A stretch of DNA of 64,000 nt from Heliorestis acidaminivorans (lineage in GTDB: Bacteria > Bacillota > Desulfitobacteriia > Heliobacteriales > Heliobacteriaceae). Made by a program: the position numbers and the translations under genes. The notes under the pieces were generated by a model. The model was not told where the DNA came from and did no database searches. It saw nothing but the letters and a program-made list of their open reading frames with translations. Numbering within the stretch: position 1 is the first letter of the stretch; each line of letters begins with the position of its first letter. Positions 35,717-45,026 of this stretch are shown here, piece after piece. Location of the stretch: positions 124,001-188,000 of the forward strand of contig NZ_WBXO01000005.1 in NCBI RefSeq assembly GCF_008933955.1, written 5' to 3'.

Positions 35717-37594
35717 ATGTCTGAACCAATGACAGTACGTAGCTTTTTGGATAGTATGAATCGTATCTTAGAGAAAGAATCTAAAGAGTCCTTAAAACAA
35801 ATGGAAATCACCCTCAAGGCAGAGCTTTTACCAGAGCGAAATCCTGTAGGGCCTGCTTATCTATGGCTTGTTCGAGATAGTGAAGGGCGAAGTATGTTCT
35901 GGATGGTACCAGAAGCTCTAGCCAAAAAATGCAAACCTCGAATGGTTATTATAGCTAAAGGACACCCCGTACTCTGGCCCTCAACAAAACAAGGCAAACG
36001 GTTAGAATGGCTACAAGTTAAGGAAATAGAATTCCCATCAACAAAAGAACTATCAAGAATAGAAAAAGCAAGAAAACTATCCCAAAAAGGCCTAGTAGGT
36101 TGGCAAAGAGAAAGAAAATGGCCTATTGATAGCAGTCGTGGTTCTGTCAAAATAGAGTTGATCGCGAGCAAGAACAACAGCTTTTTACCACAACTGCGCC
36201 ACCTATTCCACAAAGGACGCCGCTTCATTATCACTGAAAATCATATCAACATGAACGAAGCAACAGAAGTAGCAGTAGCCGTAGAAAAAGCTTCCCAAAG
36301 AGGAGGCGATTTTCTTCTGCTTTTGCAACAGGAAGACGATAATGTCCTGCTTTTTGATGAGCCTGTAATACTACAAGCCCTGAAAAAAACGACTCTCTAT
36401 ACATATTTAATACAGCCTCAGGATCGTCTACGGCCTTTTGCTTATGGCTGGGTTGACAAGTGGCTGGAAAGTCCCGTCAAAGCGTCACAAGAACTTATCG
36501 GTCATTGCTGGCAAGTATGGAAAGGTCCGAAAGATAAAGCTCGCCTACGCGAAGCCGTTACAGTTCAAGCAGAAAAAGACCGTACGCGGCTAGTAGGAGA
36601 AATTAGTCGTCTACGGCGAGAAAACGAAGCGCTACAAGAAACAGTAGCTACATTAGGGCCTCAAAAAGTAACAGACTTAGAAGACAAGCTAGAAGTTAAA
36701 GATAAAGAACTAAAAAAAGGAGAAGAGCGACGGCGTATCATTGATCAACAACTGCTACTAGTAGAGCAGGAACGAGACGATTTACAGCGCAAGTTAGCTT
36801 TGCTAGAAGCTGGAGGGCTTGTAAAGGAAGAGCCTGTTGATCAGGATAAAGAAATAGAAAAAATCCGAAGACAGGAAGAGTTTCGTAGAACATTACTAGA
36901 AGAAGAACGTGAGCGACTTCTAGCTGAAAACAAAAGCTTACAAAAAAAAGTAGAAGCTTCATCACCACTACTTATGGAAGATATAAAGAAAGAAAAAACG
37001 GCCCTAGCACAAGAACTAGATCGCTCCGAAGAACGTCGTGAACAGTTAGCCGAGTTTCTATTCATTCTAGAACAGGAAAACAGAGAACTGCGAGGTAGGC
37101 TAGGCTTTAGAACTGCTCTTGATGGTGAAGAAGCAGGGAGCGAAGAACTAGAGCAGGAAGAAGAACTTGTATTAGGTCAAGCTCGCTTATACGAAGAAAT
37201 TTACGATATCTTAGTACAAGAAGAAATAGAGCGACTACAAAGAGAAGTAAAAAGATTGCAGGAACTACTGAACACCTACTCACCTATCGCTATGGCAACT
37301 TTGCAAGAAGAGCTTGAACAAGTAAAAGAGCGACTTATACACTCTGAAGAGCTACGGGAGAAGCAAAGAAAAAAACTAGATAACTTAGAAAAAGAAATGG
37401 GTAAAAAAGATTTATTGCAGAAGTCCTTACAAGAAGAGAGCAAAGTAAGAGAGCAGGAAAATGATACGAAAAGTGAAGAGTCCAATAGTAGCGAGAAAGA
37501 AAAAGTCGATCCAGCAGAAGGCATGGATACAATTATAGACAAAACCTTCCATCTCTTTAGACATGGTTTGCGCTGGAATCGGAAAAAAGATTAG
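35717..37594 (+). CDS. coiled-coil protein resembling a degenerate exonuclease VII large subunit (XseA-like)
   Basis: About 625 residues. The first 280 align by eye with XseA: an OB-like N-terminus (MTVRSFLDSMNRILEKE, YLWLVRDSEGRSMFWMVPEA), SQKGLVGWQRERKWPI where XseA has its GLFD-K-LP stretch, and QQEDDNVLLFDEPVILQAL followed by FAYGWVDKWLESPVKASQEL where XseA has GGSxEDLxxFNDE and ADxRAxTPSxAAE. The catalytic RGGGS and GHExD are replaced (LLLQQ, QPQDR), so nuclease activity is unlikely. Residues about 285-600 form a long Glu/Lys/Arg-rich coiled coil, and the end is basic. ATG at 35717 follows AAGGTGG. It lies 80 bases behind the hydrogenase protease gene. Role unknown; the homology needs a profile search. 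Confidence 0.7.
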   Translation: MSEPMTVRSFLDSMNRILEKESKESLKQMEITLKAELLPERNPVGPAYLWLVRDSEGRSMFWMVPEALAKKCKPRMVIIAKGHPVLWPSTKQGKRLEWLQVKEIEFPSTKELSRIEKARKLSQKGLVGWQRERKWPIDSSRGSVKIELIASKNNSFLPQLRHLFHKGRRFIITENHINMNEATEVAVAVEKASQRGGDFLLLLQQEDDNVLLFDEPVILQALKKTTLYTYLIQPQDRLRPFAYGWVDKWLESPVKASQELIGHCWQVWKGPKDKARLREAVTVQAEKDRTRLVGEISRLRRENEALQETVATLGPQKVTDLEDKLEVKDKELKKGEERRRIIDQQLLLVEQERDDLQRKLALLEAGGLVKEEPVDQDKEIEKIRRQEEFRRTLLEEERERLLAENKSLQKKVEASSPLLMEDIKKEKTALAQELDRSEERREQLAEFLFILEQENRELRGRLGFRTALDGEEAGSEELEQEEELVLGQARLYEEIYDILVQEEIERLQREVKRLQELLNTYSPIAMATLQEELEQVKERLIHSEELREKQRKKLDNLEKEMGKKDLLQKSLQEESKVREQENDTKSEESNSSEKEKVDPAEGMDTIIDKTFHLFRHGLRWNRKKD

Positions 37595-37699
37595 CCATTT
37601 TTAGGCTTGTCTCATGGAACTGTTTAAGCTTACAATGTAAAGGTGCATCCTAATATAAAATGAAGCATAGACGGCTCAGATAGGAGAGGAGAGTTGAGC

Positions 37700-39061
37700 A
37701 TGAGTTTACCTCATTCCAAAAAGATCATACTTGAAGAAAAATCCATACCAGAGGCTTGGTATAACATTCAAGCAGACTTACCAAACCCCTTAGATCCACC
37801 GTTGAATCCACAAACCTTAAAGCCTATCGCACCTGAAGATCTAGCACCTATCTTTCCTATGGAACTGATTAAGCAAGAAGTTTCCACGGAACGCTGGATT
37901 GAAATTCCAGAAGAAGTTCGTGAGCTATATAAAATGTGGCGCCCAACGCCAGTTTATCGGGCCACACAGCTAGAGAAGTTGCTTGATACACCAGCTAAAA
38001 TTTATTACAAATACGAAGGTACGAGCCCTGCAGGAAGCCATAAGCTTAACACATCAATACCGCAAGCCTATTACAACAAAGAAGCAGGTATCAAAAGGCT
38101 TTCAACTGAGACAGGTGCAGGACAATGGGGCAGTGCTCTGTCCTTAGCTTGTAAATTCTTTGACATTGACTGTACTGTTTATATGGTTAAAGTTTCTTAT
38201 GAACAGAAACCATACCGTAAATCATTTATGCAAATATATGAAGCTGAAGTTATTCCGTCACCTTCTAATCGCACATCAGCAGGTCGTCAGATCTTAGAAG
38301 AAAATCCTGGCTCCACAGGAAGTTTAGGTATTGCTATCTCCGAAGCTGTAGAAGATGCTGTGTCTCGTGAAGATACTAAGTACGCCTTAGGAAGTGTCTT
38401 AAACCACGTCATCTTACACCAGAGTATTATCGGTCTAGAGGCTAAAGCCCAGTTAGCTCAAGTTGATGAATACCCTGATATTGTTATTGGCTCTTGTGGT
38501 GGTGGCAGTAACTTTGCTGGCATAGCCTTCCCCTTCATGCCCGAGATGTTCCAAGGCAAAAAGACACGCTTTGTAGCAGTTGAACCTGATGCCTGTCCTA
38601 CCTTAACAAAAGGTACTTTTGCCTATGACTTTGGTGATACAGCCAAACTAACACCTATTATGAAGATGTACACACTAGGTAGTGACTTCATGCCTCCTGG
38701 CATTCATGCTGGTGGCCTACGCTATCACGGTGAATCACCATTAGTTAGCCGACTCTTTTACGATGGCTTTATTGAAGCTCAATCTTATGGTCAAAAGACT
38801 ATCTTCGAATCAGCGCTTACATTCGCTCGCACAGAAGGTATCGTACCAGCGCCAGAGTCGGCACATGCCATCGCTTCAGCCATTGCAGAAGCAAATAAAG
38901 CCAAAGAAGCAGGGGAAGAGAAGACAATTCTCTTCTGCCTATCAGGACACGGTCTCTTCGACCTCGGTTCATATGATGCTTACTTTGGTGGCAAACTAGA
39001 AGATATCGCTCACTCTGATGAAGCATTAAACAAAAGTTTGGAAAAGTTACCAAAAGTATAG
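37700..39061 (+). CDS. trpB2: TrpB2-type tryptophan synthase beta chain
   Basis: PLP enzyme condensing indole and serine, of the TrpB2 branch, which has a long N-terminal extension (about 453 residues here). The PLP lysine lies in [14 protein letters not shown]; other motifs are [22 protein letters not shown], the phosphate-binding GSCGGGSNF, and [19 protein letters not shown] at 37700 has GGAGAGG upstream; a TTG six bases earlier is possible. It stands alone with its own terminator, away from trpA and other trp genes, consistent with a role in indole salvage. Confidence 0.93.
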   Translation: MSLPHSKKIILEEKSIPEAWYNIQADLPNPLDPPLNPQTLKPIAPEDLAPIFPMELIKQEVSTERWIEIPEEVRELYKMWRPTPVYRATQLEKLLDTPAKIYYKYEGTSPAGSHKLNTSIPQAYYNKEAGIKRLSTETGAGQWGSALSLACKFFDIDCTVYMVKVSYEQKPYRKSFMQIYEAEVIPSPSNRTSAGRQILEENPGSTGSLGIAISEAVEDAVSREDTKYALGSVLNHVILHQSIIGLEAKAQLAQVDEYPDIVIGSCGGGSNFAGIAFPFMPEMFQGKKTRFVAVEPDACPTLTKGTFAYDFGDTAKLTPIMKMYTLGSDFMPPGIHAGGLRYHGESPLVSRLFYDGFIEAQSYGQKTIFESALTFARTEGIVPAPESAHAIASAIAEANKAKEAGEEKTILFCLSGHGLFDLGSYDAYFGGKLEDIAHSDEALNKSLEKLPKV

Positions 39062-39075
39062 AAAGCTACGTAAAG

Positions 39076-39117
39076 AAAAAAAGCCTCTTCACCCCAAAAA
39101 GGTGAAGAGGCTTTTTT
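39076..39117 (+). terminator. intrinsic terminator
   Basis: Arms AAAAAAGCCTCTTCACC and GGTGAAGAGGCTTTTTT with a short A-rich loop. Ends trpB2; the A run on the other side may also help the convergent tatA. Confidence 0.9.
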
Positions 39118-39152
39118 ATCACTTGGCAAAGAATTAACCAAAAATAAAAAAA

Positions 39153-39377
39153 CTACTTATTAGACTCTTTCTTTTCTTCATCAACAACACGAGCTTCTAC
39201 TTCTTTGGCTTTATCACCTGGTGTTTTTTCTGGTGTGACTTCTTCTTTAAACTCTTTCAAGCTCTTACCAAGAGCTCGTCCGATTTCAGGTAATCTTTTG
39301 GCACCAAAAAAGATCAACACAAGAGCAACGACGAGAAGCCATTGTGCAGGGCTCAAAAAATATCCAAAAGTAAACAA
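39153..39377 (-). CDS. tatA: TatA/E twin-arginine translocase component
   Basis: Small membrane protein of the Tat export pathway, about 74 residues. N-terminal helix PAQWLLVVALVLIFFGAKRL, then the hinge LPEIGRALGKSLKEFKEEV and a charged C-terminal tail. TTG at 39377 is chosen because AGGA lies upstream and the -10 box falls at 39418-39423, so that a frame start at 39416 would lie practically at the transcript start. No tatC is adjacent. Confidence 0.92.
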   Translation of the reverse strand: MFTFGYFLSPAQWLLVVALVLIFFGAKRLPEIGRALGKSLKEFKEEVTPEKTPGDKAKEVEARVVDEEKKESNK

Positions 39378-39417
39378 ATGAATTCCTGCCTTTCTTAAGA
39401 TGCTAGAAGCTAACAAT

Positions 39418-39447
39418 AGTATAACAAAGACTTATAGGATGTCTCAA
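39418..39447 (-). promoter_or_regulatory. tatA promoter
   Basis: On the minus strand TTGAGA (39442-39447), an 18-base spacer and TATACT (39418-39423), about 40 bases before the tatA TTG. Confidence 0.65.
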
Positions 39448-39548
39448 CTGGCATTAATTATTTGTGAAATGAAATCTATAGTTGCTATGACTATGAGCAG
39501 GAATTTATACTATTAATAAGAGTGAGCCCAAGGATAGGAGGTAGCCCC

Positions 39549-39854
39549 GTGACAGCCTCTAAACTACAAGAAGAATCGCTAGATCGTCTCTTTGAAGCTA
39601 TTTTGGAGCTTGAAAATATAGAAGAGTGTTATCGTTTTTTTGAAGACTTATGTACAGTAGCTGAACTTAAAGCACTGGGACAGCGGTTAGAAGTTGCCAA
39701 AATGCTAGAACAAGATTGCACCTACATTAACATTGCTGAAGAAACGGGAGCTAGTCCAGCTACTATATCGCGGGTCAAGCGGTCTCTTAATTATGGAGCA
39801 GACGGGTACAAACTGCTGTTGCAACGGTTAAGAGAAAAGAAAAAAAGTCGTTGA
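39549..39854 (+). CDS. yerC: YerC/YecD-family TrpR-like transcriptional regulator
   Basis: DNA-binding protein of about 101 residues in the Trp repressor-like YerC family. Helical N-terminus (LQEESLDRLFEAILELENI), conserved FFEDLCTVAELKALGQRLEV, and the helix-turn-helix YINIAEETGASPATISRVKR. GTG at 39549 has AGGAGG seven bases upstream; the frame is open further up but without a site. It lies directly in front of the his operon, whose promoter overlaps its last codons. Clostridial YerC relatives next to his genes suggest a histidine-synthesis regulator; that is inference. Confidence 0.85.
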   Translation: MTASKLQEESLDRLFEAILELENIEECYRFFEDLCTVAELKALGQRLEVAKMLEQDCTYINIAEETGASPATISRVKRSLNYGADGYKLLLQRLREKKKSR

Positions 39855-39880
39855 CAGGTTTTAAAAAGTCATGATAGATT
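39851..39880 (+). promoter_or_regulatory. probable his operon promoter
   Basis: TTGACA (39851-39856), an 18-base spacer and TAGATT (39875-39880), a 4-of-6 match to the -10 consensus. The -35 overlaps the yerC stop. It leaves a leader of about 115 bases before hisZ with a weak CACTT/AAGTG stem; no T-box consensus was seen. Confidence 0.55.
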
Positions 39881-40004
39881 TAACACAACACTTTACCTAG
39901 ATGAAGTGATGTATTAAAAGAGTAAGTGTAGAAACGGGAATTTACCCATAGAATTATTTATAGACATATTAAGTGGATTATATTGAGGAGGTATTGGCGT
40001 CATT

Positions 40005-41225
40005 ATGGCCAAAGATCGTAGCCTGTTGCCTATTCCAGCGGGGATGAGGGATTTTCTGCCAGGAGAGGCCCAATTAAGAAGAGTTCTAGAGAATAAGTGG
40101 GCTCAGCTTTATACGTCATGGAGTTATGAAGAAGTAATGACACCAACGGTGGAGTATCTTGATGTCCTGACGATTGACACAGGAGAAGAGATGGCTGGGA
40201 GACTATTTCAGTTTTTTGACCGCAAAGGACATATTATGGTCTTGCGTCCTGAAATGACTACGCCTATCGCCAGACTTATGGCCTCTCGCTTGTACAAAGA
40301 TACGTTGCCTCAAAGGCTTTTTTATGGCGCCAACGTATTTCGCTATGATGAACCTCAAGCAGGTCGTCAGCGTGAAATTTTTCAATCTGGCGTAGAGCTT
40401 ATTGGAGCATCTAGTCCTTTAGCAGATGCTGAAGTTATAGCGCTAGCTGTGGAAGCCTTGCGTCAGTCAGGTCTTGAAGAATTCCAGATTTCTATTGGAC
40501 AGATAGAAGTCTTTAATGGAATTATGGATGAATTGCCTCTATCGCCAGAAGACAAAAGCAAGATTCGTGATCTCGTAGCCAAAAAAGATTTTGTTAGTTT
40601 AGAAGAATTTTTACAAAACCATCATCTTAACTTAGAGCAAGCGGAGCTACTTCTGCGTCTACCTACTTTTCACGGTGGCAAAGAAGCTTTAGAAGAAGCT
40701 TCAATTTTAGCAGTAAATGAAAAAGCACGCCAAGGCTTAGAGAATCTACATCAAGTTTACTCAGCTCTTTGCCTTTATGGTGTTGAAGAATATGTAGCTT
40801 TTGATCTGGGAGTGCTACGTGGTTTTGATTACTATACGGGTATCGTTTTTGAAGGATATACAGTAGGCTTAGGCTTTCCAATCTGCGGTGGCGGCCGTTA
40901 CGATCGACTTTTATCCCAAGTAGGCTATGATTGCCCTGCTACAGGCTTTGCCATTGGATTAGATCGAGTGTTGCTAGCGCTTTCTCGCAACCAACAACCA
41001 AAAACCCATACCAAACCAGATGTTCTACTTGGTGGCGACGATCTTGTTGAAATTTTTGCCAAGGCGGCACGATTACGAGCAAGAGGCTTTAGAGTAGAAG
41101 TTGACGTCTTAGGTCGACAAGAAGAAGCATTGAAAGCTTATGGTCGTGAACGAGGTATTGCAGATATAATTTACTTTGCCTTATCACCAAGGGAAGACGC
41201 TGATGACGTTAAGAAGGAGGCCTGA
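40005..41225 (+). CDS. hisZ: ATP phosphoribosyltransferase regulatory subunit
   Basis: HisZ, a catalytically inactive histidyl-tRNA synthetase paralogue that forms the hetero-octameric first enzyme of histidine synthesis with a short HisG. 406 residues with class II synthetase-like motifs: [16 protein letters not shown], the motif 2 region [29 protein letters not shown], and [13 protein letters not shown] with GGGRYDRLL. The tRNA-anticodon domain is reduced. ATG at 40005 is 13 bases from AGGAGG, rather far. First gene of the his operon; hisG begins two bases after its stop. Confidence 0.93.
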   Translation: MAKDRSLLPIPAGMRDFLPGEAQLRRVLENKWAQLYTSWSYEEVMTPTVEYLDVLTIDTGEEMAGRLFQFFDRKGHIMVLRPEMTTPIARLMASRLYKDTLPQRLFYGANVFRYDEPQAGRQREIFQSGVELIGASSPLADAEVIALAVEALRQSGLEEFQISIGQIEVFNGIMDELPLSPEDKSKIRDLVAKKDFVSLEEFLQNHHLNLEQAELLLRLPTFHGGKEALEEASILAVNEKARQGLENLHQVYSALCLYGVEEYVAFDLGVLRGFDYYTGIVFEGYTVGLGFPICGGGRYDRLLSQVGYDCPATGFAIGLDRVLLALSRNQQPKTHTKPDVLLGGDDLVEIFAKAARLRARGFRVEVDVLGRQEEALKAYGRERGIADIIYFALSPREDADDVKKEA

Positions 41226-41227
41226 CC

Positions 41228-41887
41228 ATGAGAAACTTACTGACTATTGCTTTGCCAAAAGGTAAGCTATATGGTGATGCCGTCGATATACTGGCAGAAG
41301 CAGGTCTTTGTGTTGATGGCTTAAAAGAAGATAGCCGTAAAATGGTTTTTACTAATGAAAAAGCAGGTCTTAAATATATCATCTGTCGTCCCACGGACAT
41401 TCCGACCTTTGTAGAATATGGTGCCGCTGACTTAGGTATTGTAGGCAAAGATACGATTGTTGAACAAGACAAAGATTTAATGGAGCTTGTTGACTTGCGC
41501 TTTGGCTACTGTCGCTTTGTTGTTGCCTTACCAGAAGTGACAGCTCATGGACGTGACATCAGTCAATTTAATCATCGCCGTGTTGCTACGAAGTTTCCTA
41601 ACGTAGCAGAAAACTACTTCCGCCAGCGAGGTATGCAAGTGGAAGTAATTAAGCTTCACGGCAATATTGAATTAGCTCCTGCTGTAGGTCTTGCTGATAT
41701 GATTGTAGACATTGTTTCCACAGGACGAACACTACGGGAGAATCAACTTGTAGCTATAGAAGATATCTTCAGTGCCACTGCACGTATGGTAGCTAATAGA
41801 GTATCTTATCGACTCAAGCACAGTCGCATCCAGCCTTTAATAGAAGAGGTACGCCGTAATGTCAAAGACAAGGAGGTCCGTTCTTAA
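41228..41887 (+). CDS. hisG: ATP phosphoribosyltransferase catalytic subunit (short form)
   Basis: First committed step: ATP plus PRPP to phosphoribosyl-ATP. 219 residues, the short form that lacks the C-terminal regulatory domain and requires HisZ, which is encoded next door. Motifs: [51 protein letters not shown] and the PRPP site [20 protein letters not shown]. Ribosome binding site AAGGAGG. Its stop overlaps the hisD start. Confidence 0.96.
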   Translation: MRNLLTIALPKGKLYGDAVDILAEAGLCVDGLKEDSRKMVFTNEKAGLKYIICRPTDIPTFVEYGAADLGIVGKDTIVEQDKDLMELVDLRFGYCRFVVALPEVTAHGRDISQFNHRRVATKFPNVAENYFRQRGMQVEVIKLHGNIELAPAVGLADMIVDIVSTGRTLRENQLVAIEDIFSATARMVANRVSYRLKHSRIQPLIEEVRRNVKDKEVRS

Positions 41888-43167
41888 TGGTGAAAGTACT
41901 GCACTATCCATCTGCAGAAGCTGATGAGCTACTTCAGAAAAAAAGCAACGATGATGATCAAGTAGCCGGACAAGTAGCAGAAGTAATTGACAAAGTACGT
42001 CGTGAAGGCACAGCGGCCCTCTTTGCTTATACTAAACGCTTTGATGGTGCTGATGTAAGGGAAGATAACTTTGCTATTAGTGCAGAAGAAATCGAAAGAG
42101 CTTATGGAGAAGTAGATGCTACTGTACTAGCAGCACTACGCCGTGCTTGTGAAAACATAAGAAAGTTTCACGAAAAGCAAATGCGACCTTCCTGGATAGA
42201 ACCAGAAAGTGATGGCACCATGCTTGGACAACTAATTCGTCCTCTCGATCGCGTGGGTATTTATGTACCTGGCGGTCTTGCCTCTTATCCTTCTTCAGTA
42301 CTCATGAACGCTATTCCAGCACAAGTCGCCGGGGTAAAAAGCATTGTTATGGCTACACCACCAGGCAAAGATGGCTCGATTAACCCTTATACGCTTGTAG
42401 CGGCGGCAGAGTCTGGAGTAACAGAAATTTATCGCATGGGCGGTGCTCAAGCTGTTGCCGCCCTAGCTTTTGGTATAGGTATGGAGAAGGTCGACAAGAT
42501 TACGGGGCCTGGAAATATTTATGTTACTTTAGCGAAGAAGCAAGTCTACGGCACTGTTGATATTGACATGCTAGCTGGTCCTTCTGAGATTCTTGTAATT
42601 GCAGATGATACAGCTTCCCCAGCTTATGTGGCAGCAGATTTTCTCTCACAAGTAGAACATGATGTGCGGGCCGCCGCCATTTTGGTGACACCTTCTCTTG
42701 AATTAGCTACAGCTGTGCAGAAGGAAATCGAAACTCAGATGGCAACCTTGTCGAGAAAAGACTTGATGGCTCAAGCACTTCGCGACAATGGTGCAATTAT
42801 TATAGTCAAAGATCTAGAAGAAGCTTGTCATGTATCTAACCTCTATGCACCAGAACACTTAGAAGTTTTGACTGCTGAGCCCTTTAGTCTTCTAGGCAAA
42901 CTGACCCACGCTGGTGCTATCTTTGTCGGTCCGTATTCTCCTGAACCTGTAGGTGATTACTATGCAGGTCCTAACCATGTTCTTCCGACAGGAGGGACAG
43001 CTCGTTTTTACTCACCCTTAAACGTCGATACATTTATGAAAAAGACAAGTGTTATCGCCTACTCGCGAGAGCGTTTTTATAATACTGCTGAAGATATTAT
43101 GGCCTTAGCTAAAGTAGAAGGCTTAGATGCTCACGCTAATGCTATAGCGGTGCGCCTTAAGAAGTAG
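41887..43167 (+). CDS. hisD: histidinol dehydrogenase
   Basis: NAD-dependent two-step oxidation of histidinol to histidine, zinc enzyme, 426 residues. Motifs: LDRVGIYVPGGLASYPSSVL, MGGAQAVAALAFG, KITGPGNIYVTLAKKQVYG, DMLAGPSEILVIAD, LSQVEHDVRAAAI with the catalytic and zinc-site His and Gln, and GPNHVLPTGGTARFYSPL. ATG preceded by AAGGAGG. 42 bases separate it from hisC. Confidence 0.97.
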   Translation: MVKVLHYPSAEADELLQKKSNDDDQVAGQVAEVIDKVRREGTAALFAYTKRFDGADVREDNFAISAEEIERAYGEVDATVLAALRRACENIRKFHEKQMRPSWIEPESDGTMLGQLIRPLDRVGIYVPGGLASYPSSVLMNAIPAQVAGVKSIVMATPPGKDGSINPYTLVAAAESGVTEIYRMGGAQAVAALAFGIGMEKVDKITGPGNIYVTLAKKQVYGTVDIDMLAGPSEILVIADDTASPAYVAADFLSQVEHDVRAAAILVTPSLELATAVQKEIETQMATLSRKDLMAQALRDNGAIIIVKDLEEACHVSNLYAPEHLEVLTAEPFSLLGKLTHAGAIFVGPYSPEPVGDYYAGPNHVLPTGGTARFYSPLNVDTFMKKTSVIAYSRERFYNTAEDIMALAKVEGLDAHANAIAVRLKK

Positions 43168-43209
43168 CTCCTATAGTAGCAGTGGTCCATAGAAAGAAGT
43201 GATAATTGC

Positions 43210-44337
43210 ATGGAAATGAAAGGCCCTCTAAAATGGGCTCGACAAGATATAAGAGATATGGTTCCTTATCAAGCTAAGGTCTACCCTGATGGTGCTAAGT
43301 TAGATGCCAATGAAAACCCTTTTCCTTGGCCTCAATCTTTTGCCAAAAGGTTACAAGAAGATATAGCGACCTATCCTTTTACCCGCTACCCTGACTCAGA
43401 AGCCAAAGAATTGCGTCAAGCTTTATGTGACTATACAGGAAGGTCAGCTGAAGAAATCTTGGTATCTAATGGTTCTGACGAAGCTATTCAGTTAATTTTG
43501 CTCACTTTCGGAGGACCTGGACTGGCTACGGTAATTTCTCATCCTACTTTTGTCATGTATGGCATGGCTACAAGATATGTAGGTGGACAGGTAATAGATG
43601 TACCCTTAAAGGAAGAAGAGGGAACTTACCGACTTGATGTTGCTGGCCTTTTAGCGGCGGCGGCTCAAGAGGAATCAAGGGTCATTGTGATTTGTAACCC
43701 TAATAACCCTACTGGTAATTGTTTTGCCGAAGAAGATATTATCGCTGTCTTAGAAGGCACTGATAAGCTCGTTATAGTTGACGAAGCTTACTATGAATTT
43801 TCGGGAAAAAGCCTAGTCAGCCGTCTACAGGAATTTCCCAACTTGGTTATTTTACGTACCTTTTCCAAAGCCTTCGGATTGGCAGGCTTGCGCGTTGGAT
43901 ATACTATGGCATCGCAGGAAATCATTCGGGAGATGCACAAAGTTCGCCAACCTTTTAACGTTAACGCTTTCTCTCAAAGAGCTGCCGTAATTGCTTTAGA
44001 GGAATTAGAGGCTTTTCAAGAGCAACTTAGAGCGATTCTAGCGGAAAGGGAGCGGCTATTGCCACTTCTAAAGCCTTTTCCTTGGCAAGTCTATCCTACT
44101 GATGCTAACTATGTCTTCTTGCGTCCCTTTGCAGAGACAGAAGAAGAACAGGTTAAGTTGAGTCAGACCATTCATCAAGCTTTATTAGACCGTGCTCTTT
44201 TGGTGCGTAAGCTAGGCGGTGCACCTAGTCTTAATGGAACTTTGCGCATTACAATTGGTGAACCGTCAGAAAATGATAAACTACTTCAAGCTTTAGAGGA
44301 AATATATGATCCGCTTCAAAAGAGGTGGGCTCTATGA
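43210..44337 (+). CDS. hisC: histidinol-phosphate aminotransferase
   Basis: PLP class I/II aminotransferase, 375 residues, transferring the amino group to imidazole-acetol phosphate. Motifs: KLDANENPFPWP, VSNGSDEAIQLIL, CNPNNPTGN, VDEAYYEFSG, the PLP lysine in FSKAFGLAGLRVGY, and a C-terminal LRITIG arginine. ATG start with AAGAAGTG upstream. Its stop overlaps the hisB start (ATGA). Confidence 0.94.
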   Translation: MEMKGPLKWARQDIRDMVPYQAKVYPDGAKLDANENPFPWPQSFAKRLQEDIATYPFTRYPDSEAKELRQALCDYTGRSAEEILVSNGSDEAIQLILLTFGGPGLATVISHPTFVMYGMATRYVGGQVIDVPLKEEEGTYRLDVAGLLAAAAQEESRVIVICNPNNPTGNCFAEEDIIAVLEGTDKLVIVDEAYYEFSGKSLVSRLQEFPNLVILRTFSKAFGLAGLRVGYTMASQEIIREMHKVRQPFNVNAFSQRAAVIALEELEAFQEQLRAILAERERLLPLLKPFPWQVYPTDANYVFLRPFAETEEEQVKLSQTIHQALLDRALLVRKLGGAPSLNGTLRITIGEPSENDKLLQALEEIYDPLQKRWAL

Positions 44338-44933
44338 AAATAGAACAAAGAATAGCAAAGTACAGCAGAAAAACGGCTGAAACAGACATCGCTATGGAAA
44401 TCAACCTAGACGGATCAGGTCGCTTTACAGGATCCTCTGGTATTGGCTTTCTCGATCATATGCTTACGCTTTTAGCACGCCATGGTCAGCTCGATATCAA
44501 TCTAACTTGTCAAGGCGATTTAGAAGTGGACAACCATCACACTGTAGAAGATCTAGGCATCTGTCTTGGCAATCTTATCTTAAAAGCTTTAGGCGAGAAA
44601 AAAGGTATCACTCGCTACGGTCACGCTTATGTACCTATGGACGAAACACTAGTGCGAATTTGTCTTGACTTAAGCGGTCGACCTTACTTAGTCTATAAAG
44701 TAACCATACCTGTAGAGCGAGTAGGTACTCTGGAAACAGAACTAGTGGAAGAATTTTTCCGCGGTCTCGTTAATCATGGTGCTATGAACTTGCATATTCA
44801 CCTGCTAGAAGGTGGCAATGGCCATCACATCATCGAGGCTATCTTCAAAGGTTTAGGACGAGCCTTAAAGCAAGCTGTGGCTCTTGATCCGAGAAGCCTT
44901 GATAAGATACCTTCTACGAAGGAAGTGCTGTAA
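44334..44933 (+). CDS. hisB: imidazoleglycerol-phosphate dehydratase
   Basis: Manganese enzyme dehydrating imidazole glycerol phosphate; monofunctional, 199 residues. Two metal-site motifs are seen: DHMLTLLARHGQ with DNHHTVEDLGICLG, and NLHIHLLEGGNGHHIIEAIFKG. ATG at 44334 overlaps the hisC stop and gives the usual N-terminus KIEQRIAKYSRKTAETDI; an upstream GTG would add three residues. Confidence 0.96.
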   Translation: MKIEQRIAKYSRKTAETDIAMEINLDGSGRFTGSSGIGFLDHMLTLLARHGQLDINLTCQGDLEVDNHHTVEDLGICLGNLILKALGEKKGITRYGHAYVPMDETLVRICLDLSGRPYLVYKVTIPVERVGTLETELVEEFFRGLVNHGAMNLHIHLLEGGNGHHIIEAIFKGLGRALKQAVALDPRSLDKIPSTKEVL

Positions 44934-45026
44934 GCTTAATATGCTTATTAGTGTCAAGTAATTAGGGGCACTTTTCTTCAGCTAGACCAAGCCGGACCGG
45001 GTGAAAAAAGGAGGCGAGTACGAACA

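Noticed and set aside
35638..35722. A 30-codon frame (starting near ATA, reading VEELPTNKQENIVVF) between the hydrogenase protease and the XseA-like gene.
   Set aside because: No normal start codon, only a weak AAGGGA site, and its end overlaps the ribosome binding site of the next gene. Not enough to call.
39881..40004. A possible T-box or histidine leader peptide before hisZ.
   Set aside because: No T-box core sequence and no run of histidine codons is visible.
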